Assembly (NCBI GenBank): GCA_009699665.1
Contig: WLNS01000058.1
Coordinates: 1-8,271, forward strand
Source of the DNA: Actinomycetota bacterium
GTDB taxonomy: Bacteria > Actinomycetota > Actinomycetes > Actinomycetales > Microbacteriaceae
Length of the DNA stretch: 8,271 nucleotides
Direction of reading: 5' to 3'
Each line of letters starts with the position of its first letter. Within the stretch, counting starts at the first letter, position 1. Below, one piece after another: positions 1 through 5,569 of the stretch. The notes under the pieces were generated by a model. It was not told where the DNA came from. It saw nothing but the letters and a program-made list of their open reading frames with translations, and did no database searches. The position numbers were made by a program, and so were the translations under genes.

Positions 1-334
1 CCTCGCCCTCGACGGATACCCCATCTACGGTGCCTACGACATCAATGGTGTCGAAGTGGCGTCAACCCAGCTCGACGAGTGCAACGGCATCTTCTCGGCC
101 ACGCCGGAGTTTCCGACGGGCATCTATCACTACGTGCTTCCGTTGACGACGGATGCGACCTCGTCCATTCGCTGTTTCCACGGCGTCGTTGACGCGGCTC
201 AGATTCAGCGCATGCCGCCCATGCAGGGAGGCCAGGGTGGGGCTCCCGGTCAAGGTCCCGGTCAAGGTCAAGGACCAGGTCAAGGCCCAGGTCAAGGCCC
301 AGGCATGCAGCCCGCCCCCAAGCCCGGCGGCTAG
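1..334 (+). CDS. YHYH-domain protein, 3' fragment with Gly/Pro/Gln-rich tail
   Basis: C-terminal part of a gene whose start lies before the window; the first complete codon begins at base 2 and the stop is TAG at 332-334. About 110 codons are visible. They begin LALDGYPIYGAYD, then carry GIYHYVLP and a CFHG motif, the pattern I associate with the YHYH family (Asp-Gly-Tyr/Phe-Pro-Ile-Tyr-Gly, then Tyr-His-Tyr, then Cys-Phe/Tyr-x-Gly). The biochemical role of that family is not established, and many members are exported. The signal peptide, if any, is outside the window. After the domain the protein ends in about 35 residues built from Gly, Pro and Gln (GPGQ-type units), encoded by a hexamer repeat, and is probably disordered. 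No terminator is visible in the 84 bases before the next gene, so read-through is possible. I am fairly sure of the family and make no claim on function. Confidence 0.75.
   Translation, partial: LALDGYPIYGAYDINGVEVASTQLDECNGIFSATPEFPTGIYHYVLPLTTDATSSIRCFHGVVDAAQIQRMPPMQGGQGGAPGQGPGQGQGPGQGPGQGPGMQPAPKPGG
248..301 (+). repeat. Coding tandem hexamer repeat (Gly-Gln / Gly-Pro tail)
   Basis: Nine consecutive hexamers, each GGTCAA or GGNCCN, mostly alternating so that the effective unit is 12 bp (GGTCAAGGNCCN). In frame they encode alternating Gly-Gln and Gly-Pro. The repeat is in phase with the reading frame, so changes in copy number would alter tail length without a frameshift. The wobble bases differ between copies (GGTCCC, GGACCA, GGCCCA), so it is not a very recent exact expansion. 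Confidence 0.85.
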
Positions 335-406
335 CCTCGTGAGACGTAAGAGCTCGTGCGACCGTATGCTCGAAGCAGTGAGCTCAAGACGCTCTCACCC
401 CGCACC

Positions 407-413
407 GAGGAGG
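407..413 (+). promoter_or_regulatory. Ribosome binding site deciding the DUF427 start
   Basis: GAGGAGG lies 5 bases before the ATG at 419. This strong Shine-Dalgarno match settles the start against an in-frame upstream ATG at 356, which has no comparable site and would add 21 residues foreign to the family. Confidence 0.8.
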
Positions 414-418
414 CAGCG

Positions 419-706
419 ATGTACGTAGCGAAATGGAACGGCGCGGTCATCGCGAAGTCCGACAAGACAATCGAAATCGAAGGCAACCAGTATTTTCCGA
501 TGGATAGCGTCGAGAGCAAGTACCTCATCGATTCGCCCACCACGTCAACCTGCCCGTGGAAGGGTGAGGCGAACTATTATTCCCTCACTGTTGAGGGCGA
601 TGTGAATAAGGATGCCGTGTGGGTTTATCGCACGCCTAAAGACGCGGCCAAGGAAATTGCTAACCACGTGGCATTCTGGCGCGGCGTCGAGGTCAGCAAG
701 GCCTGA
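419..706 (+). CDS. DUF427 domain-containing protein
   Basis: A 95-residue single-domain protein of the DUF427 family (Pfam PF04248, labelled NTP_transf_9; the name does not prove activity). It shows the expected order: an N-terminal AKWNGAVIAKSDKT strand region, GNQYFP, the TSTCPWKGEANYYS core near residues 41-54, then DAVWVYRTPKDAAKEI and the closing HVAFWRGVEV. Length is typical of stand-alone members. No signal peptide or membrane segment is seen, so it is probably cytosolic. The stop lies 19 bases before the ABC ATPase gene on the same strand, so the two could be co-transcribed, though nothing known ties DUF427 to osmolyte uptake. Function is unknown; the family call is firm. Confidence 0.93.
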   Translation: MYVAKWNGAVIAKSDKTIEIEGNQYFPMDSVESKYLIDSPTTSTCPWKGEANYYSLTVEGDVNKDAVWVYRTPKDAAKEIANHVAFWRGVEVSKA

Positions 707-725
707 CGCTTCCGCGGATCTTCGA

Positions 726-1442
726 ATGATTGAGTTTGACCGCGTTTCGAAAAAGTACGGTGACACCGCTGCCCTGACGGATTTCTCGTTGACCGCACCC
801 ACGGCACAGATCACGGTATTGATGGGCCTGTCGGGTTCCGGAAAAACCACGCTGATCCGCATGGTCAACAAGATGGTCACGCCCACCACCGGCTCAGTGA
901 GCATCGACGGGATTGATGTGGCCGAGTTGGACGCTGTGAAGCTGCGCAGATCCATCGGCTACGTCATGCAGGAAGTCGGCTTGCTCCCCCACAAGACGGT
1001 TCTCGATAACGTGCTACTGATCGCACGAATTGCCGGGCAAGACACTGCCACCGCGCGACGCAACGCTACCGAGATGCTCTCGATGGTGGGCATCGATGAA
1101 CAATTTTTCGCGCGTTTCCCGCAACAGTTGTCTGGCGGTCAGCAGCAGCGTGTGGGAGTTGCGCGAGCGCTGGCGACCAAGCCGAACATCCTGCTCATGG
1201 ACGAACCCTTCGGCGCGGTTGACCCCATCGTGCGCGAAGATCTGCAAGACGAGCTCTGTCGCATACAGCGCGAACTCGGCCTCACCATCGTGTTCGTGAC
1301 GCACGACCGCCATGAGGCACTAAAAATCGCCGACCAGTTGGTTGTGCTGTCGAACGGTGGGCACATCGAGCAGGCGGGGACACCGGCAGAATTATTGGCG
1401 AAGCCCGCGAACGACTTCGTTCGAAAACTGCTGGGCCTTTAA
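726..1442 (+). CDS. ABC transporter ATP-binding protein, glycine betaine/choline/carnitine (OpuCA/ProV-like) type
   Basis: A 238-residue cytosolic ATPase that would power uptake of a quaternary amine or similar compatible solute. All nucleotide-binding motifs are present: Walker A GLSGSGKT (34-41), Q-loop Gln82, signature LSGGQQQR (135-142), Walker B ILLMDEP (155-161) and the switch His193 in VTHD. Sequence such as MVNKMVTPTTGSVSIDG and GYVMQEVGLLPHKTV is characteristic of the OpuCA/ProV group. It ends right after the ATPase domain, so the C-terminal CBS pair found in OpuA/OpuC/ProV-type ATPases (ionic strength sensing in OpuA) is absent. I chose ATG 726 because family homology starts at MIEFDRVSKKYG; the reading frame stays open upstream into DUF427. 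No good Shine-Dalgarno is visible. The TAA stop shares its last A with the next ATG. Confidence 0.94.
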   Translation: MIEFDRVSKKYGDTAALTDFSLTAPTAQITVLMGLSGSGKTTLIRMVNKMVTPTTGSVSIDGIDVAELDAVKLRRSIGYVMQEVGLLPHKTVLDNVLLIARIAGQDTATARRNATEMLSMVGIDEQFFARFPQQLSGGQQQRVGVARALATKPNILLMDEPFGAVDPIVREDLQDELCRIQRELGLTIVFVTHDRHEALKIADQLVVLSNGGHIEQAGTPAELLAKPANDFVRKLLGL

Positions 1443-2083
1443 TGGAGTGGTTCATCGCCAACGCGAGCTTCATTGCCGGGCTGACGGTAACGCACCTGAG
1501 CATTTCGGTCGGCCCGATCATCGTCGGCGCCGTTCTCGCGATTCTGTTGGCGCGCGTGATTCCTCGGCGCTTGGTCAACCCCACGCGAACCGTGCTGGGC
1601 GCGATTTACGCCATCCCGTCGCTCGCGCTGTTCGTTGCCCTTCCTGCTCTCATCGGAACCTCCTACATCGGCCCGACGAACGTGGTGATCGCGCTCACCC
1701 TGTATGTGATCACGTCCATGTATTTCTCAGCGCGCGATGCGTTTGGCCAGGTTCCGCTTGCCACGCTGACCACGTCACGGGCGCTGGGCATGAATTCGCG
1801 CCAGCTTTTTGTGCACGTTGAACTTCCCCTGGCCGTACCCGGACTCATCGCCGGCTTGCGGGTCGCCTCGGCAAGCACCATCTCTATCGCGACGATTGGA
1901 GCCGTCGTCGGTGTGCGCGACCTCGGCTATCTCTTTCTCGACGGCTTCCAGCGCAAGATTCCCGAGGAAATCATTTCGGGAATTGTCGCGGTCTGCGTGA
2001 TCGCGCTCGCGTTGGATGCGGGGCTGTGGCTGGTCGGGCGACTGATGACGCCGTGGCGGAACGCGAAGGTGAACCGTGTGTAA
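1442..2083 (+). CDS. ABC transporter permease, glycine betaine/choline type (first of two)
   Basis: A 213-residue MetI-like membrane subunit. About five hydrophobic segments are visible, roughly residues 18-38, 52-72, 80-95, 131-158 and 178-200. The cytoplasmic EAA loop that docks onto the ATPase is at about 112-140 (SRALGMNSRQLFVHVELPLA, then VPGLIAGLR). The AIYAIPSLALF segment is typical of OpuCB/OpuCD/ProW-type permeases. Its ATG overlaps the ATPase stop by one base (TAATG), and its end overlaps the second permease by 8 bases, so the subunits are probably made by coupled translation in matched amounts. Two distinct permeases imply a heterodimeric channel, as in OpuC-type systems. The length is normal for this group, and no substrate-binding domain is fused to it. 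Confidence 0.95.
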   Translation: MEWFIANASFIAGLTVTHLSISVGPIIVGAVLAILLARVIPRRLVNPTRTVLGAIYAIPSLALFVALPALIGTSYIGPTNVVIALTLYVITSMYFSARDAFGQVPLATLTTSRALGMNSRQLFVHVELPLAVPGLIAGLRVASASTISIATIGAVVGVRDLGYLFLDGFQRKIPEEIISGIVAVCVIALALDAGLWLVGRLMTPWRNAKVNRV

Positions 2084-2762
2084 TTTTGGCGAGCTCGGCG
2101 CGTGGCTGTGTGCGGAGGGAACGTGGACGGGCCGATACGGGTTGTGGAATCTGCTCGCCGAGCATCTGCTGCTCACCGTGGTGTCACTTCTTGTCGCCGC
2201 ACTGATCGCCATCCCCCTCGGAATGTTCATCGGACATACGGGTCGCGGCACATTCTTCGTCATCGGTCTCGGCTCACTGTCACGGGCCATTCCCACGATG
2301 GGACTGCTCTTCGCGCTGGTGCTTCTTTTGGGGGTGCAGTTTCGCGAATTGTCTGTCGTTTTGGCGTTGGCGCTCATCGCACTCCCGCCCCTCATCGCCG
2401 GGGCCTATTCCGGCGTGACCACGATTACGCCGGGGATCCGGGACTCGGCAACCGCTCAAGGCATGACAACTCGGCAACTCGTGCGGCATGTGGAATTGCC
2501 CCTTGCAAGCCCGTCGCTGATCGGCGGATTTCGCATCGCCTTCATTCAGGTGGTGTCGACTGTGGTGCTCGCGCCACTCGTGGGTCTGGGCGGTCTCGGG
2601 TTCGGAATCATTCAAGGATTGGCCCTGCGTAATTTCGCGCAGGTGACCGTGAGCGCCGTCGTCATCATCGTCATCACCATTACAGGTGAACAACTCATCG
2701 GTTTAGGGCAGCGGCTGGCGGAGGCTAGATTGGTAGCACCAAAAAGGTTGGAGAAACCATGA
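2076..2762 (+). CDS. ABC transporter permease, glycine betaine/choline type (second of two)
   Basis: A 228-residue MetI-like permease starting at GTG 2076, inside the end of the first permease gene (8-base overlap). AAGGTGA just upstream may serve as a close-spaced ribosome site. Hydrophobic segments lie near residues 29-53, 62-87, 91-111, 147-175 and 190-208. The EAA loop is at about 124-152 (SATAQGMTTRQLVRHVELPL, then ASPSLIGGF). SRAIPTMGLLFAL matches the family's conserved second segment. The N terminus has about 25 extra residues before the first membrane segment, with two Cys and two Trp, and is less conserved in feel. The GTG start is the likely choice because it couples to the upstream stop. 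The gene ends in ATGA, sharing 4 bases with the binding-protein gene. Confidence 0.94.
   Translation: MCNFGELGAWLCAEGTWTGRYGLWNLLAEHLLLTVVSLLVAALIAIPLGMFIGHTGRGTFFVIGLGSLSRAIPTMGLLFALVLLLGVQFRELSVVLALALIALPPLIAGAYSGVTTITPGIRDSATAQGMTTRQLVRHVELPLASPSLIGGFRIAFIQVVSTVVLAPLVGLGGLGFGIIQGLALRNFAQVTVSAVVIIVITITGEQLIGLGQRLAEARLVAPKRLEKP
2750..2753 (+). promoter_or_regulatory. Ribosome binding site of the substrate-binding lipoprotein
   Basis: GGAG, within TTGGAGAAACC, sits 5 bases before ATG 2759. It gives the most abundant component of the importer its own initiation signal in addition to coupling through the ATGA overlap. Confidence 0.65.
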
Positions 2763-3634
2763 AGCTCACACGAATTACTGCCATCGCGCTCAGCATCGGC
2801 GCCGTCCTAGGCGTTGCCGGTTGCGCGACCGCCAGCACCCCCTCAGCAGAACCCATTGTGATTGGGTCGCAGGCTTACTACTCGAACGAAATCATTGCCG
2901 AGACGTACGCGCTCGTGCTCGAAAACGCCGGGTACACCGTTGACCGCCAGTTCTCGCTGGGTCAGCGCGATGTCTACGTTCCCGCACTCGAGGCCGGCGA
3001 AATCGACCTCTTTCCCGAGTACACGGGCAACCTGCTGCAGTTCTTTGTTCCCGATGCAACCGAAACCGCTGCGGACGACGTCTACGCAGCTCTCGCGAAG
3101 TCGCTCCCTGCCGGACTGACCGCACTGACCATGTCACCGGCAACCGACCAGGATTCTTACAACGTGACGAAGGAATTCGCGTCGAAGAACAAGCTCGAAT
3201 CCATCGCTGACCTCGCCACGGTCGACGGACTCATCCTCGGTGGTGCTCCTGAACTGGCCGAGCGCCCCTACGGACCCACCGGTTTGCTCGAGAAGTACGG
3301 CGTGACCGTGTCGTTCCAAGCGACGGGTGACACCACGGTCGACTCGCTCGTTGCCGGAATCGTGAACATGGCCAACGTCTACAGTGCCGACCCGCGCATC
3401 CAGCAATTGGGTCTTGTCACGCTGAGCGACCCGAAGGGTCTGTTCTTGGCCTCTAACGTCGTGCCGATCGCCTCGGAGAAGGTTACGGCAGACGCCCGCA
3501 AACTGATCGATGCCGTATCCGCAGCGATGACCGCGGATGATTTGGTCGCCATGAATGTGCGCAGCGTCGACGAGAAGCTTTCGGCCGCGGTTATTGCCCG
3601 TGACTGGCTGGTTTCCAAGGGGCTCATCAAGTAG
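2759..3634 (+). CDS. Substrate-binding lipoprotein, glycine betaine/osmoprotectant (OpuAC/ProX-like) family
   Basis: A 291-residue extracytoplasmic binding protein. A lipoprotein signal peptide is clear: MKLTR, a hydrophobic stretch, then VAGC with the lipidated Cys at residue 22, so the mature protein is anchored to the membrane outer face. The OpuAC domain (PF04069 type) runs from about residue 32 to the end, with DLFPEYTGN (84-91), DQDSYNVTKE (130-139), ELAERPYG (165-172) and NVYSADPRI (206-214). Likely pocket residues by family analogy are Tyr40/Tyr41, Tyr88, Tyr134, Arg169 and Tyr208, an aromatic cage for a quaternary ammonium. The first motif reads IGSQAYYSNEI where classic OpuCC/ProX-type proteins have a GSxNFTE-like sequence, so the ligand may differ. 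It is the last gene of the operon, before a strong terminator. The family is firm; betaine versus choline, carnitine or another solute is not resolved. Confidence 0.94.
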   Translation: MKLTRITAIALSIGAVLGVAGCATASTPSAEPIVIGSQAYYSNEIIAETYALVLENAGYTVDRQFSLGQRDVYVPALEAGEIDLFPEYTGNLLQFFVPDATETAADDVYAALAKSLPAGLTALTMSPATDQDSYNVTKEFASKNKLESIADLATVDGLILGGAPELAERPYGPTGLLEKYGVTVSFQATGDTTVDSLVAGIVNMANVYSADPRIQQLGLVTLSDPKGLFLASNVVPIASEKVTADARKLIDAVSAAMTADDLVAMNVRSVDEKLSAAVIARDWLVSKGLIK

Positions 3635-3649
3635 AGGCTCCCGCAGAGA

Positions 3650-3689
3650 AAATCCCCCGGGCCACAGTGGTCCGGGGGATTTCCCTTTT
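3650..3689 (+). terminator. Rho-independent terminator after the ABC importer operon (possibly bidirectional)
   Basis: A 15-bp stem pairs 3650-3664 with 3668-3682 around a 3-base CAG loop. Only one pair is G-U (3661 with 3671) and the core is CCCCCGG/CCGGGGG. CCC then TTTT follows on the + strand. On the - strand the stem is followed by TTTTCTC once its A/T base is counted, so it could also stop ychF transcripts arriving from the right. It starts 15 bases after the binding-protein stop. The remaining bases up to 3779 hold nothing I can name. Confidence 0.9.
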
Positions 3690-3779
3690 GTGGCTCAGTC
3701 CGCGAGCCGCGTGTGGTCTTATTTGCGTGCAAGTCGGCGGCGCACAACAACGAGCGCGAGCGCACCCGCGCAAGTGCGG

Positions 3780-4853
3780 CTAGTTGTTGAAGCGGAACTC
3801 GACCACATCGCCGTCTTGCATGACGTAGTCCTTGCCCTCCATGCGGGCCTTGCCCTTGGCGCGGGCTTCGGCAACCGAGCCGGTCTCGACGAGGTCGGCA
3901 AACGAGATTATCTCGGCCTTAATGAAGCCCTTTTCGAAGTCGGTGTGGATGACGCCGGCGGCCTGCGGGGCTTTCCAGCCCTTGCCGATGGTCCAGGCGC
4001 GGGCTTCTTTGGGGCCGGCGGTGAGGTAGGTCTGCAGACCAAGTGTGGTGAAGCCGATGCGGGCAAGTTGGTCGAGGCCGGACTCGTCCTGACCGGTCGA
4101 GGCCAACAGTTCGCGAGCATCCGCCTCGTCGAGGTCGATGAGCTCGCTCTCCAGCTTGGCGTCGAGCAAGATCGCTTTGGCCGGAGCGACCAGCTTTTCG
4201 AGCTCGGCGCGCTTGGCCGCATCGCCCAGCACCGACTCGTCCACGTTGAAGACGAAGATGACCGGCTTGGCCGTCAGTAGGCCGAGTTCCTTGATGGGCT
4301 CGAGGTCGATACCCGATACCGAAAGAAGCTTGCCGTCGTTGAGCACGGCCTGAGCGGCGAGCGCGGTCTCGAGAGCGGCGGCCTCGGCCTTCTTGCCCTT
4401 GACCTCCTTCTCGATGCGCGGGATCGCCTTCTCGAGAGTTTGCAGGTCGGCCAGAATCAACTCGGTGTTGATGGTCTCGAGGTCGCTCGCCGGGTTCACG
4501 CCACCCTCGACGTGCACCACATCGGGATCCACGAATCCGCGCACCACCTGAGCGATGGCATCGGCCTCGCGGATGTTGGCCAGGAACTGGTTGCCCAGGC
4601 CCTCCCCCACACTGGCGCCGCGCACAATGCCGGCGATGTCCACGAACGAAACGGGCGCAGGCAGGATGCGCTCACTACCGAAGATGCCGGCGAGCACGCT
4701 GAGGCGCTCATCCGGCAGGTTGACCACACCCACGTTGGGCTCGATTGTGGCGAACGGATAGTTGGCCGCCAGCACCTGGTTCTTGGTGAGTGCGTTGAAC
4801 AGGGTGGACTTGCCAACGTTGGGCAGACCGACGATTCCGATAGTGAGAGCCAC
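3780..4853 (-). CDS. ychF: Redox-regulated ATPase YchF (Obg/OLA1 family)
   Basis: A 357-residue cytosolic P-loop ATPase of the TRAFAC/Obg group. In other bacteria it associates with ribosomes and affects stress responses and translation fidelity. Seen here: Walker A GLPNVGKST (9-17), FATIEPN switch region (34-40), DIAG (72-75), GEGLGNQFLANIREADAI (83-100), NVDE in place of NKxD (203-206, the change tied to ATP rather than GTP preference), and a C-terminal TGS domain from about 270 to the end, closing DGDVVEFRFNN. His114 matches the position known for hydrolysis in this family. The protein contains no cysteine; position 35, Cys in E. coli YchF, is Ala. I chose GTG 4853 because the family begins M-A-L-T-I-G-I-V-G; a TTG at 4862 is in frame but has no usable ribosome site. 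It converges on the importer operon and diverges from the toxin-antitoxin pair. Confidence 0.97.
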   Translation of the reverse strand: MALTIGIVGLPNVGKSTLFNALTKNQVLAANYPFATIEPNVGVVNLPDERLSVLAGIFGSERILPAPVSFVDIAGIVRGASVGEGLGNQFLANIREADAIAQVVRGFVDPDVVHVEGGVNPASDLETINTELILADLQTLEKAIPRIEKEVKGKKAEAAALETALAAQAVLNDGKLLSVSGIDLEPIKELGLLTAKPVIFVFNVDESVLGDAAKRAELEKLVAPAKAILLDAKLESELIDLDEADARELLASTGQDESGLDQLARIGFTTLGLQTYLTAGPKEARAWTIGKGWKAPQAAGVIHTDFEKGFIKAEIISFADLVETGSVAEARAKGKARMEGKDYVMQDGDVVEFRFNN

Positions 4854-4924
4854 GAGAGTCAAGCCTACCGGCGGAGGTTCGGGCGTTATTCACACCCCGC
4901 TTTATGACTCAGGTGCGAACATGC

Positions 4925-4954
4925 TTGCCAGTTACATTTGTTACATGAAACAAT
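4925..4954 (+). promoter_or_regulatory. Candidate promoter of the toxin-antitoxin operon
   Basis: TTGCCA (4925-4930) resembles a -35 box (5 of 6). AACAAT (4949-4954), 18 bases later, resembles a -10 box (4 of 6). Transcription would then begin near 4961, at or beside the ATG at 4962, which suggests a leaderless message. A second reading pairs TTGTTA (4938-4943) with TATGAC (4961-4966), spaced 17, which would start RNA near 4972 and favour the ATG at 5004. The sequence alone does not decide between them. Confidence 0.35.
4938..4953 (+). promoter_or_regulatory. Palindrome, candidate operator of the toxin-antitoxin operon
   Basis: TTGTTACATGAAACAA is a 16-base palindrome with one symmetric mismatched pair (A/A) on either side of the CATG centre. 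It lies between the candidate -35 and -10 boxes, where a bound antitoxin or toxin-antitoxin complex would block transcription; autoregulation of this sort is usual for toxin-antitoxin operons. The left half is part of a direct repeat: GTTACAT occurs at 4931-4937 and again at 4940-4946. An operator role is inferred from position and symmetry. Confidence 0.5.
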
Positions 4955-4961
4955 GTTGAGT

Positions 4962-5240
4962 ATGACTAGTGGTGACAGAGTGAGCAGACACCGGAGGCGC
5001 AAGATGAACGAAGGGCTCAAACTCGTGCAGGTCTGGGTTCCCGATAGAAACTCGGAGACGTATCTCGCCGATATTCGTCAGCAGTGCGCCATTGCCAACG
5101 CCGATCCCAACCGCTCAGAAACGTTCACCTGGTTGGAAGGTGCGCAGGCGGAGTTAGTGTCGAGCCAACCGGACTTTGACTGGGCTCAGTTCGGCATCAA
5201 TCCTCTTGGGTCTGAAGAATCGGAAGCACCGCTGTCGTGA
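4962..5240 (+). CDS. MazE-family (DUF3018-like) antitoxin
   Basis: A 92-residue protein when read from ATG 4962. The pattern RVSRHRRRK (6-14), GLKLVQVWVPD (18-28), then DIRQQ, matches the DUF3018 group usually annotated as MazE-family antitoxins. It has a basic N-terminal helix and short strand likely to bind DNA, followed by an acidic, Trp-containing C-terminal half (DFDWAQFGINP, EESEAPLS) of the kind that wraps the toxin. It overlaps the mazF-like gene by 4 bases (GTGA), the usual antitoxin-first arrangement. The start is uncertain: ATG 4953, ATG 4962, GTG 4980 and ATG 5004 are all in frame. The basic motif conserved in the family argues for a start at or before 4980, whereas the only strong ribosome site precedes 5004. 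I prefer 4962. Confidence 0.8.
   Translation: MTSGDRVSRHRRRKMNEGLKLVQVWVPDRNSETYLADIRQQCAIANADPNRSETFTWLEGAQAELVSSQPDFDWAQFGINPLGSEESEAPLS
4993..4997 (+). promoter_or_regulatory. Strong Shine-Dalgarno inside the antitoxin gene
   Basis: GGAGG with a 6-base gap to ATG 5004, in frame with the antitoxin. It could initiate a 78-residue form lacking the basic RHRRRK segment. It may equally be chance, since CGG-AGG encodes part of the Arg run in the longer form. Confidence 0.4.
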
Positions 5241-5569
5241 AGCGAGGCGAGATCTGGATTGCCGCAGGAGGAATGTATGCCGGCAAGCCACGTCCCGTCG
5301 TGATCATTCAGGACGATGCCTTTGCCGAACTCGATTCGCTCACGTTCTTTCCACTCACCACTCACGACCTCAACATCAGCGCCCTCCGGGTGCCGATTGA
5401 CGTCTCCACCTCGACCGGGGCATCGGTGACGAGCTTCGTCGAAGTGGACAAAATCAGCACATTGCACCGCCGACAGTTTTCGAGAAAGATTGGCGCTGTC
5501 AGCACCCGCGACATGCGCAAAATCGAGCGCGCGATGCTGGCATTCCTCGGAATCGGATCTCCCCGTTAG
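5237..5569 (+). CDS. mazF: MazF/PemK-family endoribonuclease toxin
   Basis: A 110-residue toxin, GTG start at 5237 overlapping the antitoxin stop by 4 bases. Members cut mRNA or other RNAs at short specific sequences and arrest growth when the antitoxin is lost. Seen: RGEIWIA (3-9), KPRPVVIIQDD (17-27), LTFFPLTT (35-42), SFVEVDKISTLHRRQFSRKIGAVS (66-89) and a closing helix (DMRKIERAMLAFLGI). By alignment with Bacillus MazF, Arg19 and Thr41 correspond to the catalytic Arg25 and Thr48, and both are present, so the toxin looks intact. The length is normal. RNA target sequence cannot be read from the protein. The TAG stop overlaps the stop of the gene on the other strand (TTAG shared), so no terminator of its own is visible. 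Confidence 0.92.
   Translation: MKRGEIWIAAGGMYAGKPRPVVIIQDDAFAELDSLTFFPLTTHDLNISALRVPIDVSTSTGASVTSFVEVDKISTLHRRQFSRKIGAVSTRDMRKIERAMLAFLGIGSPR

Noticed and set aside
248..301. The regular GGTCAA repeats as a CRISPR-like or iteron array
   Set aside because: Units are contiguous hexamers without spacers and lie in frame within a coding tail; they encode Gly-Gln and Gly-Pro pairs.
335..418. Promoter for DUF427 (TATGCT at 365-370) and a GTGAG/CTCAC hairpin (378-398)
   Set aside because: The -10-like box has no acceptable -35 partner at 16-18 bases and the stem is only 5 bp, so neither is supported.
612..725. Extension of the ABC ATPase upstream into the DUF427 gene
   Set aside because: The extra 38 residues overlap DUF427 in another frame and do not resemble the start of an ATPase; homology begins exactly at ATG 726.
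1775..2395. A 206-codon - strand frame across the two permease genes
   Set aside because: It spans the junction of two well-supported overlapping genes; the product is Arg, Ser and Pro rich with no motif.
3555..4280. A 241-codon + strand frame running from the binding-protein gene through the terminator into ychF
   Set aside because: It crosses a strong terminator and overlaps two firm genes in other frames; its product has no family features.
4854..4862. TTG at 4862 as the ychF start
   Set aside because: The possible ribosome site is only about one base away, and the family starts at the MALTIGIVG position, GTG 4853.
4440..4907. A 155-codon + strand frame opposite the start of ychF
   Set aside because: It is antisense to the conserved YchF GTPase-like domain and has no supporting motif or ribosome site.
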